Under the pieces are notes generated by a model. It saw nothing but the letters and a program-made list of their open reading frames with translations, had not been told where the DNA came from and did not search any database. This document shows positions 23,999 through 32,315 of a DNA stretch of 50,829 nucleotides, one piece after another; position 1 is the first letter of the stretch; each line of letters starts with the position of its first letter. The stretch is taken from the NCBI GenBank assembly GCA_030429665.1, contig JAUIEZ010000021.1, positions 1-50,829 on the forward strand, written 5' to 3'. A program made the translations under genes and the position numbers. The stretch comes from Gammaproteobacteria bacterium. GTDB taxonomy: Bacteria; Pseudomonadota; Gammaproteobacteria; Arenicellales; CAJQKF01.

Positions 23999-24967
23999 AT
24001 GCTCAAATCCGTTCGCCTGCCTTCCATCGTCTTGTTGGCGTTCCTGCTCATCCCCCTCGGTGCGAGCGCGCAGGAGGACTGTCACAGAGGCACCCTGGAC
24101 GATCAATACTGCGACCGCAACCAGGATCTCGTCGCGGACCTGCCGCTGGACGAATCGGAATGGATCGACCCCGATACCATCATCTTCTCCTATACCCCGG
24201 TCGAAGACCCGGCGGTATACCAGAAAGTCTGGGATGGTTTCATCAACCACATGGCAGAGGTGACCGGTAAAAAGGTGGTGTTCTTTCCCGTGCAATCCTA
24301 TGCCGCGCAGTACGAGGCCATGCGCTCCGGCCGACTGCACGTCGCCGGCGTGAACACCGGCGGCAATCCCGTCGCCGTGTCCTGCGCGGGGTTCGTGCCT
24401 TTCGCCATGATGGCGGCGAAGGACGGCTCCTACGGCTACGAGATGGAGATCATCGTGCCCGCGGACAGCGATATCCAGTCGCCCGCCGATATCAAGGGCC
24501 GCACCATGGCGTTCACCTCGCCGACTTCGAACTCGGGATTCAAGGCGCCCTCGGCATTGCTCAAGTCGGAGTTCGGATTGGTGGCGGAGACCGACTTCAC
24601 CCCGACGTTTTCCGGCAAGCACGACAACTCCATCCTCGGCGTCGCCAACGGCGACTACGAGGTGGCCGCCATCGCCAACTCGATCATGAAACGCATGTTC
24701 GACCGCGGGGCCGTCGATCCGGCCAAGATTCGCACCATCTACAAGTCCGCAACCTTCCCCACCACCGGTTATGGCCACGCCAACAACCTGCACCCGGTCG
24801 TCGCCGAGAAGATTAAGCAGGCGTTCTTCACCTTCCAGTGGGAAGGTTCCACGCTGCAAGAGGAATTCAAGGCCGAAGGCCAGTTCGTCGGCATTCATCA
24901 CAAGTCCGACTGGGACGTGATCCGCAAGATCGACGCCGCCAACGGCGTCAGCTACGACTGCGAATAA
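23999..24967 (+). CDS. phnD: phosphonate/phosphate ABC transporter, periplasmic binding protein
   Basis: A 322-residue PhnD-type solute-binding protein. A signal peptide covers residues 1-24 with a likely cut after GASA. The mature part shows FFPVQSYAAQYEAMRSGRLH, VNTGGNPVAVSCAGFVPF, DIKGRTMAFTSPTSNSGFKA with the Ser/Thr-rich ligand loop, and YEVAAIANSIMKRM. It should bind a phosphonate or related phosphorus anion in the periplasm. GGAGG stands 8 bases before the ATG at 23999. It leads phnC-phnE1-phnE2 and a HAD-IIA gene. Family members include binders of methylphosphonate, 2-aminoethylphosphonate and phosphite, so the ligand is open. Confidence 0.93.
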   Translation: MLKSVRLPSIVLLAFLLIPLGASAQEDCHRGTLDDQYCDRNQDLVADLPLDESEWIDPDTIIFSYTPVEDPAVYQKVWDGFINHMAEVTGKKVVFFPVQSYAAQYEAMRSGRLHVAGVNTGGNPVAVSCAGFVPFAMMAAKDGSYGYEMEIIVPADSDIQSPADIKGRTMAFTSPTSNSGFKAPSALLKSEFGLVAETDFTPTFSGKHDNSILGVANGDYEVAAIANSIMKRMFDRGAVDPAKIRTIYKSATFPTTGYGHANNLHPVVAEKIKQAFFTFQWEGSTLQEEFKAEGQFVGIHHKSDWDVIRKIDAANGVSYDCE

Positions 24968-24975
24968 CCGTTCCC

Positions 24976-25003
24976 GCCGGCGCGGCGCACCGGCCGCGCC
25001 GGC
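24976..25003 (+). other. intra-operon hairpin between phnD and phnC
   Basis: Perfect 10-bp stem GCCGGCGCGG (24976-24985) with CCGCGCCGGC (24994-25003), 8-base loop, no T-run. It lies 9 bases past the phnD stop. Hairpins in this position are common after binding-protein genes, where they protect the upstream message or lower downstream expression so that the binding protein exceeds the membrane parts. Confidence 0.6.
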
Positions 25004-25027
25004 TTCACCTCCCGTTCGGATCACCGC

Positions 25028-25855
25028 ATGCTTCGACTGGAAAAACTGGTCAAACGCTACCGGACCGGCGACCTCGCGCTAACCGGCATAGACCTCGAAG
25101 TGCCCGGCGGACAGGTCATGGCGCTGATCGGACCTTCCGGCGCCGGCAAGAGCACACTGATACGCTGCGTCAACCGCCTGGTGGAGCCAACCAGCGGCCG
25201 CGTGTTTCTCGGCGACACCGAGATCACCGGGCTGTCGAAGGGGCAGCTTCGCCTGGCACGACGGCGCATGGGCATGATTTTCCAGGAATACGCGCTGGTG
25301 GAACGGTTGACGGTGATGGAAAACGTGCTGTCGGGACGCCTCGGGTACACGGGCTTCTGGCGCAGCTACTTTCGCAAGTTCCCCCAACGCGACATTAACG
25401 AGGCGTTCCGTCTGCTCGAGCGGGTAAGCCTCGACCACATGGCGGACAAGCGCGCCGACGAACTCTCGGGCGGCCAGCGCCAGCGCGTGGGCATCGCCCG
25501 CGCCCTGATCCAGGAGCCGGAGCTGCTGTTGGTGGACGAGCCGACCGCGAGCCTCGACCCCAAGACATCGCGCCAGATCATGCGCCTGATCTGCGAATTG
25601 TGCGAGGAACGCGAGTTGGCAGCGATCATCAATATCCACGATGTCCTGCTCGCGGAGATGTTCGCCGAACGCATCGTGGGCTTGCAGGCCGGCACCATCG
25701 TCTATGACGGTCCGCCCGACCGGCTCGGACCCGACGTGCTGACCACCATCTACGGCGAGGAGGACTGGACCGCGACCATCGACAAGGTGGACGAGGACGA
25801 GTTGACCGAGGAGGAGCTCCGCGAGCGCGAGCGCCTGATGAGCCGCGCGTCGTGA
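25028..25855 (+). CDS. phnC: phosphonate ABC transporter ATP-binding protein
   Basis: A 275-residue ABC ATPase. Walker A is GPSGAGKST (residues 35-43), the Q-loop region is [19 protein letters not shown], the signature [15 protein letters not shown] and Walker [13 protein letters not shown]. The insert [20 protein letters not shown] is typical of PhnC. The C-terminus adds an acidic tail ([17 protein letters not shown]) of about 20 residues, slightly longer than usual. Its stop overlaps the phnE1 GTG start as GTGA. Confidence 0.94.
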   Translation: MLRLEKLVKRYRTGDLALTGIDLEVPGGQVMALIGPSGAGKSTLIRCVNRLVEPTSGRVFLGDTEITGLSKGQLRLARRRMGMIFQEYALVERLTVMENVLSGRLGYTGFWRSYFRKFPQRDINEAFRLLERVSLDHMADKRADELSGGQRQRVGIARALIQEPELLLVDEPTASLDPKTSRQIMRLICELCEERELAAIINIHDVLLAEMFAERIVGLQAGTIVYDGPPDRLGPDVLTTIYGEEDWTATIDKVDEDELTEEELRERERLMSRAS

Positions 25856-26655
25856 ACGGAGCACCAGTCGATCGCCACTGGCGCCGCCCGCCATTCATCG
25901 CGAATCCGCTGCTGCGCTGGTCGCTATTCGTCGGCGCCGGCGTCTACCTGGCGCTGGCTTTCGGCACCATAGACGTCGACTGGCCGCGCATCGCCGATGG
26001 CGTGCCGCGCGGCCAGCGATTCATCGCGTCGTTCTTCCCGCCCGACTTCACGTCGCGCGCCGGCGAGATTTTCGAGGGGATCTACGAAAGCCTGTGGATG
26101 ACCGTGACTTCCACCGTGGTCGGCATCGCCCTTTCCATTCCGGTGGGCCTGGGAGCCGCACGCAACCTGTCGCCACGCGTCGTCTACCTGGCCTGCCGCG
26201 CCATCGTCGCCGTGTCGCGAACGTTTCCGGAAGTCATCCTGGCGATTTTCTTCGTCAAGCTGTTCGGTTTCGGTCCCTTCGCCGGCTTCCTCGCCCTGAG
26301 CCTCGCCACCGTCGGCTTTTACGGCAAGCTGCTGGCCGAGGACATCGAGGACATGGACCCGGTGCAGGCTGAGGCGGTTCGCGCCACCGGCGCATCCTGG
26401 TGGCAATGGCTGGTGTACGCGGTGCTGCCCCAGGTTCTGCCGCGCATGATCGGCCTCGGCCTGTATCGCTTCGACATCAATTTCCGCGAGTCGGCCGTGG
26501 TCGGCATCGTCGGCGGGGGCGGTATCGGCGCCACGCTGCTCACCGCCTTCGATCGCTACGAGTTCGATTCCGCCGCGGCCATCTTGTTGATCATCATCGG
26601 CATCGTCATGGCGGTCGAGTACACCTCGGGCTTCGTCCGCAAGTGGGTGCAATAG
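25852..26655 (+). CDS. phnE1: phosphonate ABC transporter permease 1
   Basis: A 267-residue inner membrane permease with about six helices and the EAA loop [20 protein letters not shown] for contact with Phn[22 protein letters not shown] and [24 protein letters not shown] are conserved in PhnE. It starts at a GTG overlapping the phnC stop and ends in TAG sharing one base with the GTG of phnE2, so PhnC, PhnE1 and PhnE2 are made in a coupled fashion. Confidence 0.93.
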   Translation: MNGAPVDRHWRRPPFIANPLLRWSLFVGAGVYLALAFGTIDVDWPRIADGVPRGQRFIASFFPPDFTSRAGEIFEGIYESLWMTVTSTVVGIALSIPVGLGAARNLSPRVVYLACRAIVAVSRTFPEVILAIFFVKLFGFGPFAGFLALSLATVGFYGKLLAEDIEDMDPVQAEAVRATGASWWQWLVYAVLPQVLPRMIGLGLYRFDINFRESAVVGIVGGGGIGATLLTAFDRYEFDSAAAILLIIIGIVMAVEYTSGFVRKWVQ

Positions 26656-27470
26656 TGGCCGTTCGTCAGCAAGGAGAACTCAAGGTCTGGCAACGCCGCG
26701 AGCGCGGCAAGCAGTTCGCGATCTGGGGTGCGTGGTTGGCCGGCGTGGCGGTGTTCGCCTACTGCTGGCGGCTGATCTCGGAGAAGACCATCTGGATGTT
26801 CGTCACCGATGCACCGCGCCAGGCGGTCGATCTCGCCGAACGCATGGTGCCGCCCAAGTGGGAATACATGGCCAAGCTGTGGCTGCCGCTGTGGGACACC
26901 CTCAACATCGCCACGCTGGGCACCGTCATGGCACTGATCATCGCGGTGCCGGTCGCCTTCTGCGCGGCGCGCAACACGACCCCCAGCGTTATCTTCGTGC
27001 GGCCGGTGGCGCTGTTCATCATCGTCTCGTCGCGTTCGATCAACTCGCTGGTCTGGGCGCTGATGCTCGTGACCATCATCGGACCCGGCGTGGTAGCGGG
27101 CATACTCGCCATCGGCTTTCGCTCCATCGGCTTTTGCGCCAAGCTGCTCTACGAGGCCATCGAGGAGATCGACGAGAAACAGGTCGAGGCCGTGACCGCC
27201 ACCGGCGCCGCCGGCGGCCAGGTGCTGGCCTTTGGCATCGTGCCGCAAATCATGCCCGCCTTCGCCGGGATCAGCATCTTTCGCTGGGATATCAACATCC
27301 GCGAATCCACCGTGCTTGGACTGGTGGGCGCCGGCGGCATCGGACTGCAACTCGACGCCTCGATCTCCACGCTCGCCTGGACCCAGGTATCGGTGATCCT
27401 GCTGGCGATTCTCGCCACGGTGATCGTCAGCGAGTGGGTTTCGGCCAAGGTGCGACACGCGATCATTTGA
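26655..27470 (+). CDS. phnE2: phosphonate ABC transporter permease 2
   Basis: A 271-residue second PhnE-type permease, paralogous to PhnE1. EAA-loop VEAVTATGAAGGQVLAFGIV, helix motif SSRSINSLVWALMLVTIIGPG and terminal FRWDINIRESTVLGLVGAGGIG are present. The GTG start at 26655 overlaps the previous stop by one base. A two-permease phnDCE1E2 set is typical of marine and soil proteobacteria. The TGA overlaps the ATG of the following HAD-IIA gene (TGATG). Confidence 0.93.
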   Translation: MAVRQQGELKVWQRRERGKQFAIWGAWLAGVAVFAYCWRLISEKTIWMFVTDAPRQAVDLAERMVPPKWEYMAKLWLPLWDTLNIATLGTVMALIIAVPVAFCAARNTTPSVIFVRPVALFIIVSSRSINSLVWALMLVTIIGPGVVAGILAIGFRSIGFCAKLLYEAIEEIDEKQVEAVTATGAAGGQVLAFGIVPQIMPAFAGISIFRWDINIRESTVLGLVGAGGIGLQLDASISTLAWTQVSVILLAILATVIVSEWVSAKVRHAII

Positions 27471-28327
27471 TGCCGTCGGTAAGAACGATCGGCGGCATTG
27501 GCGACATTGCCGAGCGTTTCGGCGCCTTCATCGTCGATGTGTGGGGCGTGCTGCACGACGGGCAACGCGCCTACCCCGGCGCCATCGACTGTCTGTCGCG
27601 CCTTGGGGCGGCAGGAAAACGCGTGGTGGTCGTGTCCAACGCGGCCCGCCGGATCGACGGTCTCGCCGCGGAGTTGGCCGAACACGGCATCGGGCCTCGA
27701 CACTACGACGACCTGGTGTGCTCCGGCGAGCTGGTGTGGGAGAAACTGCACCGACCCGACCGGGGTGGCTACGGACGTCGCTGCTACTTTCTCGGGCCGG
27801 CACGCAGTCGCGGTATCGTCCAGGACCTCGATCTCGAATTCGTCGACGGCCTGGAAGAGGCCGACTTCATCCTCAACACCGGCACGGAACACAACCCGCC
27901 GACCACCGACGAATTCATCGACCTGCTGGTCCGGGCCCTCGACCTGCAACTGCCGATGTTCTGTGCCAACCCGGACCAGGTCGCCATCCGGCACGGTACG
28001 CTGGGCATCTCGGCCGGCGCCATCGCGCGAGCATATGAACGAATGGGCGGTGTCGTGGAATCGCTTGGCAAGCCACATTCCGCGATCTACGACGCGGTCC
28101 GCAACCTGCCCGGCTTCGATCCCGAAGCCCCGGTGCTGGCGGTGGGTGACGGCATGGAAACGGATATTCGAGGCGGTATCGGCGCCGGTTTCGGCACCGT
28201 GCTGATTACCGGCGGCATCCACGGCGACGAAATCGCTTCGCTACCCGGCGGCCTGGACAGTCTTTGCAAGAAGTACGGTTGCCGGGCGGATTTTGCCTGC
28301 CCCGGGTTTCGCTGGGAGCCTGCCTAG
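27470..28327 (+). CDS. HAD class IIA hydrolase (TIGR01459-like), last gene of the phn operon
   Basis: A 285-residue HAD protein with a class IIA (NagD/PGP-type) cap. Motif I reads FIVDVWGVLHDG: the nucleophile Asp23 is there, but the position two residues on, normally Asp, is Trp25. Motif II is VVVVSNAARR, and motifs III/IV are in ESLGKPHSAIYD and AVGDGMETDIRGG. I recognise the DxWGVxHxG form as usual in this subfamily. By overlap with phnE2 it is the distal gene of the phosphonate transporter operon, so it may act on a phosphorylated product of the imported compound. It could equally be a general phosphatase. Its stop overlaps the convergent nptA-like stop by 4 bases. Confidence 0.82.
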   Translation: MPSVRTIGGIGDIAERFGAFIVDVWGVLHDGQRAYPGAIDCLSRLGAAGKRVVVVSNAARRIDGLAAELAEHGIGPRHYDDLVCSGELVWEKLHRPDRGGYGRRCYFLGPARSRGIVQDLDLEFVDGLEEADFILNTGTEHNPPTTDEFIDLLVRALDLQLPMFCANPDQVAIRHGTLGISAGAIARAYERMGGVVESLGKPHSAIYDAVRNLPGFDPEAPVLAVGDGMETDIRGGIGAGFGTVLITGGIHGDEIASLPGGLDSLCKKYGCRADFACPGFRWEPA

Positions 28328-29976
28328 GCTGAACCGGCCGCGCGTGCATCTTCTTCCGCGCCCTTCGTCGAACCGACGATGGCGTACGCCACCGAGACCA
28401 GGTGAGAGTGCACCCTCTTCAGGTCTCGGAGCACGTCCTGGTGAAAAGCGCTCGTTTCGATGCTTTCCGTGAGGCCGTCGCGCAGGCGGTGCAGGTGCGA
28501 GCGTTCCAGCGCACGCTCCATGCGGCCGACGGTTCGCTTTTCCTCGATCAACCGCGCCGCCGTTTCGACGTCGCCGGACATGAAGACGTCGAAGGCCGTG
28601 TGCATGGTCTTGAGCACGTTCTCGTGCATGTGCCGAAGATCAGCCATGCCGGCATCGGAAAAGTGCAGTCCGCGTACCGCCTTGCGCCGCGCGTGCCCGG
28701 CGCTCGACTCGACGATGTCCGCGATGTGTTCCAGGTCGGTGACAAAGGTCAGTATCTGGGTAGCGCGCCGACTCTGCTCCTCGGTCATCTCATCGCGTGT
28801 GGCCCGGGTCACGAATAGCTTGATCTCCCGGTGCAGCCGGTCGACGCGATCATCGCGGGCGGCGATGTCCTTGGCCAGGCCGCGATCGTTTTCGCACAAC
28901 GCGGTGATCAGGTCGCGGTACATGTCTTCCACGAGATCACACAGTCGAATAGTCTCTCGCGCGGCGACGGACAGCGCCGTATCCATGTCGGTGTAATTCT
29001 GCTCCAGCAGGCGCGAGCCCCCGGCTTCCTGTTGGTCCCGCGCATCCACCGGCAAGCGCTTGTCCAGCATCGCGGCCACCGGCCCGAGGAAGGGCAGGAA
29101 CACGGCGGCGATGATCGTGTTGAAGGCGATGTGCGCGCCCACCGTCAAGGTCGCGGAATCGATGCCCAGCGGCTCTACGTGCGCTACGAGCAGGTCGACG
29201 AACGGCAGCATGACGACCACGCCAATGGCGCGGAACATCAGGTTGCCCAGCGGCACGCGTCGCGCCGGCGGTCCCTGCCCCGCGGTGGCCGACCACGCCG
29301 GAAGACCCGCGCCCAGGTTGGCACCGAGCACCAGGATGATCGCCATGTCGAGATCGATGACGCCCGCGGCCGCCAGCGAAATGGTGAACAGGACCGCTGC
29401 CAGGCTCGAGTGAAGCAGCCACGTAACCAGGGCGAACACGACGACCGCGATGACCGGCTCGTCGGACAGGGCCCGCAGGACGATCGGGAGAACGTCGGAC
29501 TCCGTGAGCTCGCCGGTGTAGCCGCGCAGCAACTGCAGCGCGAGCAGCACCACGCCCAGGCCCATGGTCACGCGCGCGCCCTGCTTGATCCCCCCCTGCG
29601 TGGTGGAGCTGTGGACGATGAATCCGACGCCGATCAACAGGGGCGCGAGCCAAGACAGGTCGAAACTGAGAACCGCCGCTACCAGCGTGGTACCGATATC
29701 TGCGCCGAGTACGAGAGCCAGCGCCGCGCTGGTGGCAACGGCGCCGCGCATGACGAACCCGTTCACCAGGAGCGCCGTCGCCGTGCTGCTTTGCATGGCC
29801 AGCGTGATCATGACGCCGGAGAAAAGCGCGACGAACCGTCTGCGCAACCATTGTTTGAGCAGGACCCGCAGCCGGGGACCCAGCGCCCGTTCGACGCCGG
29901 TCCGTACCATGCGCATGCCCCACAGGAGCAGCGCCACGGTGCCGATGATGTGTACGAGTAGGAGGGTTGCGGACAT
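28324..29976 (-). CDS. Na/Pi cotransporter (NptA/YjbB type) with PhoU-like domain
   Basis: A 550-residue fusion: an N-terminal Na_Pi_cotrans membrane part (about residues 1-310) with the repeated QSSTATALLVNGF and HSSLAAVLF elements, and a C-terminal PhoU-like helical part (about 330-540; LCDLVEDMYRDLITAL, ITALCENDRGLAKDIAA, FVTDLEHIADIVE). Members import phosphate with sodium or, as for YjbB, export it when phosphate is in excess; direction cannot be read. A strong Pho box about 115 bases upstream points to low-phosphate induction, which favours uptake. The ATG at 29976 has GGAT about 8 bases upstream. Confidence 0.9.
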   Translation of the reverse strand: MSATLLLVHIIGTVALLLWGMRMVRTGVERALGPRLRVLLKQWLRRRFVALFSGVMITLAMQSSTATALLVNGFVMRGAVATSAALALVLGADIGTTLVAAVLSFDLSWLAPLLIGVGFIVHSSTTQGGIKQGARVTMGLGVVLLALQLLRGYTGELTESDVLPIVLRALSDEPVIAVVVFALVTWLLHSSLAAVLFTISLAAAGVIDLDMAIILVLGANLGAGLPAWSATAGQGPPARRVPLGNLMFRAIGVVVMLPFVDLLVAHVEPLGIDSATLTVGAHIAFNTIIAAVFLPFLGPVAAMLDKRLPVDARDQQEAGGSRLLEQNYTDMDTALSVAARETIRLCDLVEDMYRDLITALCENDRGLAKDIAARDDRVDRLHREIKLFVTRATRDEMTEEQSRRATQILTFVTDLEHIADIVESSAGHARRKAVRGLHFSDAGMADLRHMHENVLKTMHTAFDVFMSGDVETAARLIEEKRTVGRMERALERSHLHRLRDGLTESIETSAFHQDVLRDLKRVHSHLVSVAYAIVGSTKGAEEDARAAGSA

Positions 29977-30027
29977 TCGATCCAGGCATGCCGACCAGCC
30001 ATTGCGCCAGCCGGTCGCGAAACATTA

Positions 30028-30056
30028 CGACGGCCGGGAACCACTCCCGGCCGTCG
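30028..30056 (-). terminator. 12-bp GC-rich hairpin between eamA and nptA
   Basis: Perfect stem CGACGGCCGGGA (30028-30039) with TCCCGGCCGTCG (30045-30056), 5-base loop. On the minus strand it is followed by TAATGTTT, a weak T-run. It could end the leftward eamA transcript, but it also lies downstream of the nptA Pho box and so inside the nptA leader. Confidence 0.5.
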
Positions 30057-30091
30057 CGCTATCGAGCTGTCGTATGCCGAATCGGCGAAAT

Positions 30092-30109
30092 ATTACAGTT
30101 TTATGACAG
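30092..30109 (-). promoter_or_regulatory. Pho box of the Na/Pi cotransporter
   Basis: On the minus strand CTGTCAT-AAAA-CTGTAAT, 13 of 14 positions of the two 7-bp PhoB repeats with the right 4-bp spacer. It is almost the same as the E. coli pstS Pho box core as I remember it. It faces nptA, whose ATG lies 115 bases on. I see no convincing -10; CATACG (30071-30076) is a weak candidate. Confidence 0.72.
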
Positions 30110-30140
30110 TCGCTAAGTGTGCGCCGTTCATTGACATTGG

Positions 30141-31088
30141 TCAACTCGCGGTTCGTGAAAATCCATCGCCAAGACGTTTTCGCCAACGACGCATACCGCA
30201 CTGTCCGAGGCAGATGCCGCCGAATACGAGCATGCCCCCGGCGATATGATAGCCGTGCGGTTTCTCGCCCAGCACGATGACGGCAAGCAGCGTACCGATC
30301 AACGGCATCAGGTGGAGAAAGACGCCGGCACGGGCCGGGCCCACCAACGCCACGCCGCGATTCCATCCGAGGAAAGCGACGACCGATGCGCCGACGGCAA
30401 TGTAGCCGACGGCCGCCGATAATGTCGGCGTCCAGTCGATGAACAACGTGCTCGGCGAGTACAGGACCAGCGGCGTCATCCAGACGATGCCTGCCAGCGA
30501 GCTGGCGGTGAGCGTGGCTTCTTGCGGCAGTCCGGCCGGCCGGCGCTTGAGCAGTACCGAGTACACCGCCCAGGCCGGCACGGCGACCAACATCCACGCC
30601 TCACCGGTGCCGAACCCCAGTTCGCGTAGCGTGGACATGTCGCCGCGGCAAACGAGTACCGCCGCGCCCGCAAACGACAGTGCCACGCCATACCATTGTC
30701 GCTTCGAAACGACTTCAGCGAGGAATACGCGAGAAAGCACCATGATCAGGGCCGGCGCGGTGGATAGCATAAGCAGGGCGTTGGTGGCGGTGGTATGACG
30801 TAGCGACTGGTAAACGCAAACGTGAAACACCGCCACGCCGGTCAGGCCGAGCAGCGCGAGATGCGGCCACGACGCGCGAATGATGGAGGCGTTACGCCGG
30901 CATTGACGAAACGATAGCGGCGCCAGGACCAGCAGGGCGATCGACCAGCGCCAGAAGTTCAGACCGACAGCATCGATCCCGTCGCCGATCCAGCGAGCGG
31001 CAATGAAGTTGCCCGACCAAAGTGCCACCGCCGCGACGAGGAAGACCGGTGCGGCGCCGGCAGTGGTGAACCGATTGATTGACGACAT
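30141..31088 (-). CDS. EamA/DMT superfamily permease
   Basis: A 315-residue drug/metabolite-type transporter with about ten membrane helices in two EamA repeats: ALWSGNFIAARWIGDGIDAV opens the first, and GTGEAWMLVAVPAWAVYSVL the second, closing with RAGVFLHLMPLIGTLLAVIVLGE. Substrate unknown; relatives export amino acids or metabolites. I choose the ATG at 31088 (MSSINRF) since the transmembrane repeat begins right after; the frame is open further upstream but with non-conserved composition. It follows the hydrolase-LuxR gene by 134 bp on the same strand; that gap holds a small GGGAC/GTCCC hairpin (31198-31211) and nothing else I can name. Confidence 0.85.
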   Translation of the reverse strand: MSSINRFTTAGAAPVFLVAAVALWSGNFIAARWIGDGIDAVGLNFWRWSIALLVLAPLSFRQCRRNASIIRASWPHLALLGLTGVAVFHVCVYQSLRHTTATNALLMLSTAPALIMVLSRVFLAEVVSKRQWYGVALSFAGAAVLVCRGDMSTLRELGFGTGEAWMLVAVPAWAVYSVLLKRRPAGLPQEATLTASSLAGIVWMTPLVLYSPSTLFIDWTPTLSAAVGYIAVGASVVAFLGWNRGVALVGPARAGVFLHLMPLIGTLLAVIVLGEKPHGYHIAGGMLVFGGICLGQCGMRRWRKRLGDGFSRTAS

Positions 31089-31222
31089 GCTGATCACCGT
31101 ACATGAATGGGCTGCAATTCCCGCGTACGGTAGCCGCCGGGTCGGCGAAGGTCTTGAGGCGAACGTCCCTGAATCGGGAAAAATCCCTCCGGCGCATGGG
31201 ACGTCCGTCCCGGCCGATGTCG

Positions 31223-32308
31223 TCAACGCTCGTCGCGTTCGACACCCAGACCCGCGTCTCGGGCCGCGATGATGGCTTCGCCGCGACTGGCCAGCGACAA
31301 CTTGTCCAGAATGCGGCTGACGTAGTTGCGCACGGTCTTCGGCGACAGGTTGAGACGCGATGCGATGTCGGCATTGCCGCTGCCGGTGGCGAGTTGCGCC
31401 AGTACCGCGCGCTCGCGTTCGGTCAGTTGCGCGAACCGTTCGCGCGAATCGGCGCCGAATGCCGCCAACCGAACACCCGTAAACCCATCCAGCGCTTCGA
31501 GGAACAGCCGCCAGGCGGGATCGTCGCGCTGCATGACATGGTTGCTCCCGGGCAGAGGCATGAAACGAGCGGAAGGAATCTCCGTGGCAAGTTGTCGGCC
31601 CTCGTCGAATGGAATACGCTGGTCGTCTTCGCAGTGCATGACCAGCGTCGGTACACGCAATCGTCGCGCCGCGTCGGTCACGTCCAGCCCGTCGATGACC
31701 GAGACAATGCGCGCTGCATTCTCAGCAGACGCGGACAGCCGCTGCAACTCGTTGAAGTGGCGCACCAGGCCTGGATCGGCGTCGGGAACGAACAACGAGG
31801 AAAACACCTGCCGGTAGGCCGGGTTGTCCCGACCCCAACCGACGTGGATCATCTCCTTGAGCGCGTCGGCCTCCCGGGCCGGATCGTCCCCACTGCGCCA
31901 CAGCCGCCGCCCAAGTACATAGCTACCGTAGAGCACGAGGTGGGAAACGCGACCGGGATGCCTCGCCGCGTACTCGATCGCGATCGGCCCGCCCTGGGAC
32001 ATACCGAGCAGCACGAAAGTGTCGAGTCCCGCCGCATCCACCACCGCCTCGAGGTCGTCGACCCATCGCTCGAGACTCGTCTCCTTCACGTCGCGGTCGG
32101 ACAATCCGGTGCCGCGCTGATCGTAGCGCAACAGTCGATATCGCCCGGAAATGTCCTCGTGTTGATGCCGCCAGACCGGGCTGGTCCAGTCGTGGTCCAG
32201 ATGCGTCAGCCAATGCGCCGATTTCACCAGCGGCGGGCCGCGGCCCGACTCGGCGAAGGCGATCCGAACGCCGTCGCCGCTGCGGCAAAACCGGATCTGC
32301 TGATTCAC
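31223..32308 (-). CDS. alpha/beta hydrolase fused to LuxR-type DNA-binding domain
   Basis: A 361-residue two-domain protein. Residues about 5-280 form an alpha/beta hydrolase with nucleophile elbow LLGMSQGGPIA (Ser104), acid in VMHCEDDQRIP and His in PGSNHVMQ. Residues about 295-350 are a LuxR helix-turn-helix (LTERERAVLAQLATG, ADIASRLNLSPKTVRNYVSR). It probably binds or cleaves a small ester, lactone or similar signal and so controls transcription. I take a GTG at 32308, seven bases after the stop of the giant membrane protein gene; frame continuity upstream is due to overlap. Target genes are not evident; eamA downstream is one candidate. Confidence 0.85.
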   Translation of the reverse strand: MNQQIRFCRSGDGVRIAFAESGRGPPLVKSAHWLTHLDHDWTSPVWRHQHEDISGRYRLLRYDQRGTGLSDRDVKETSLERWVDDLEAVVDAAGLDTFVLLGMSQGGPIAIEYAARHPGRVSHLVLYGSYVLGRRLWRSGDDPAREADALKEMIHVGWGRDNPAYRQVFSSLFVPDADPGLVRHFNELQRLSASAENAARIVSVIDGLDVTDAARRLRVPTLVMHCEDDQRIPFDEGRQLATEIPSARFMPLPGSNHVMQRDDPAWRLFLEALDGFTGVRLAAFGADSRERFAQLTERERAVLAQLATGSGNADIASRLNLSPKTVRNYVSRILDKLSLASRGEAIIAARDAGLGVERDER

Positions 32309-32315
32309 GGCCCGG

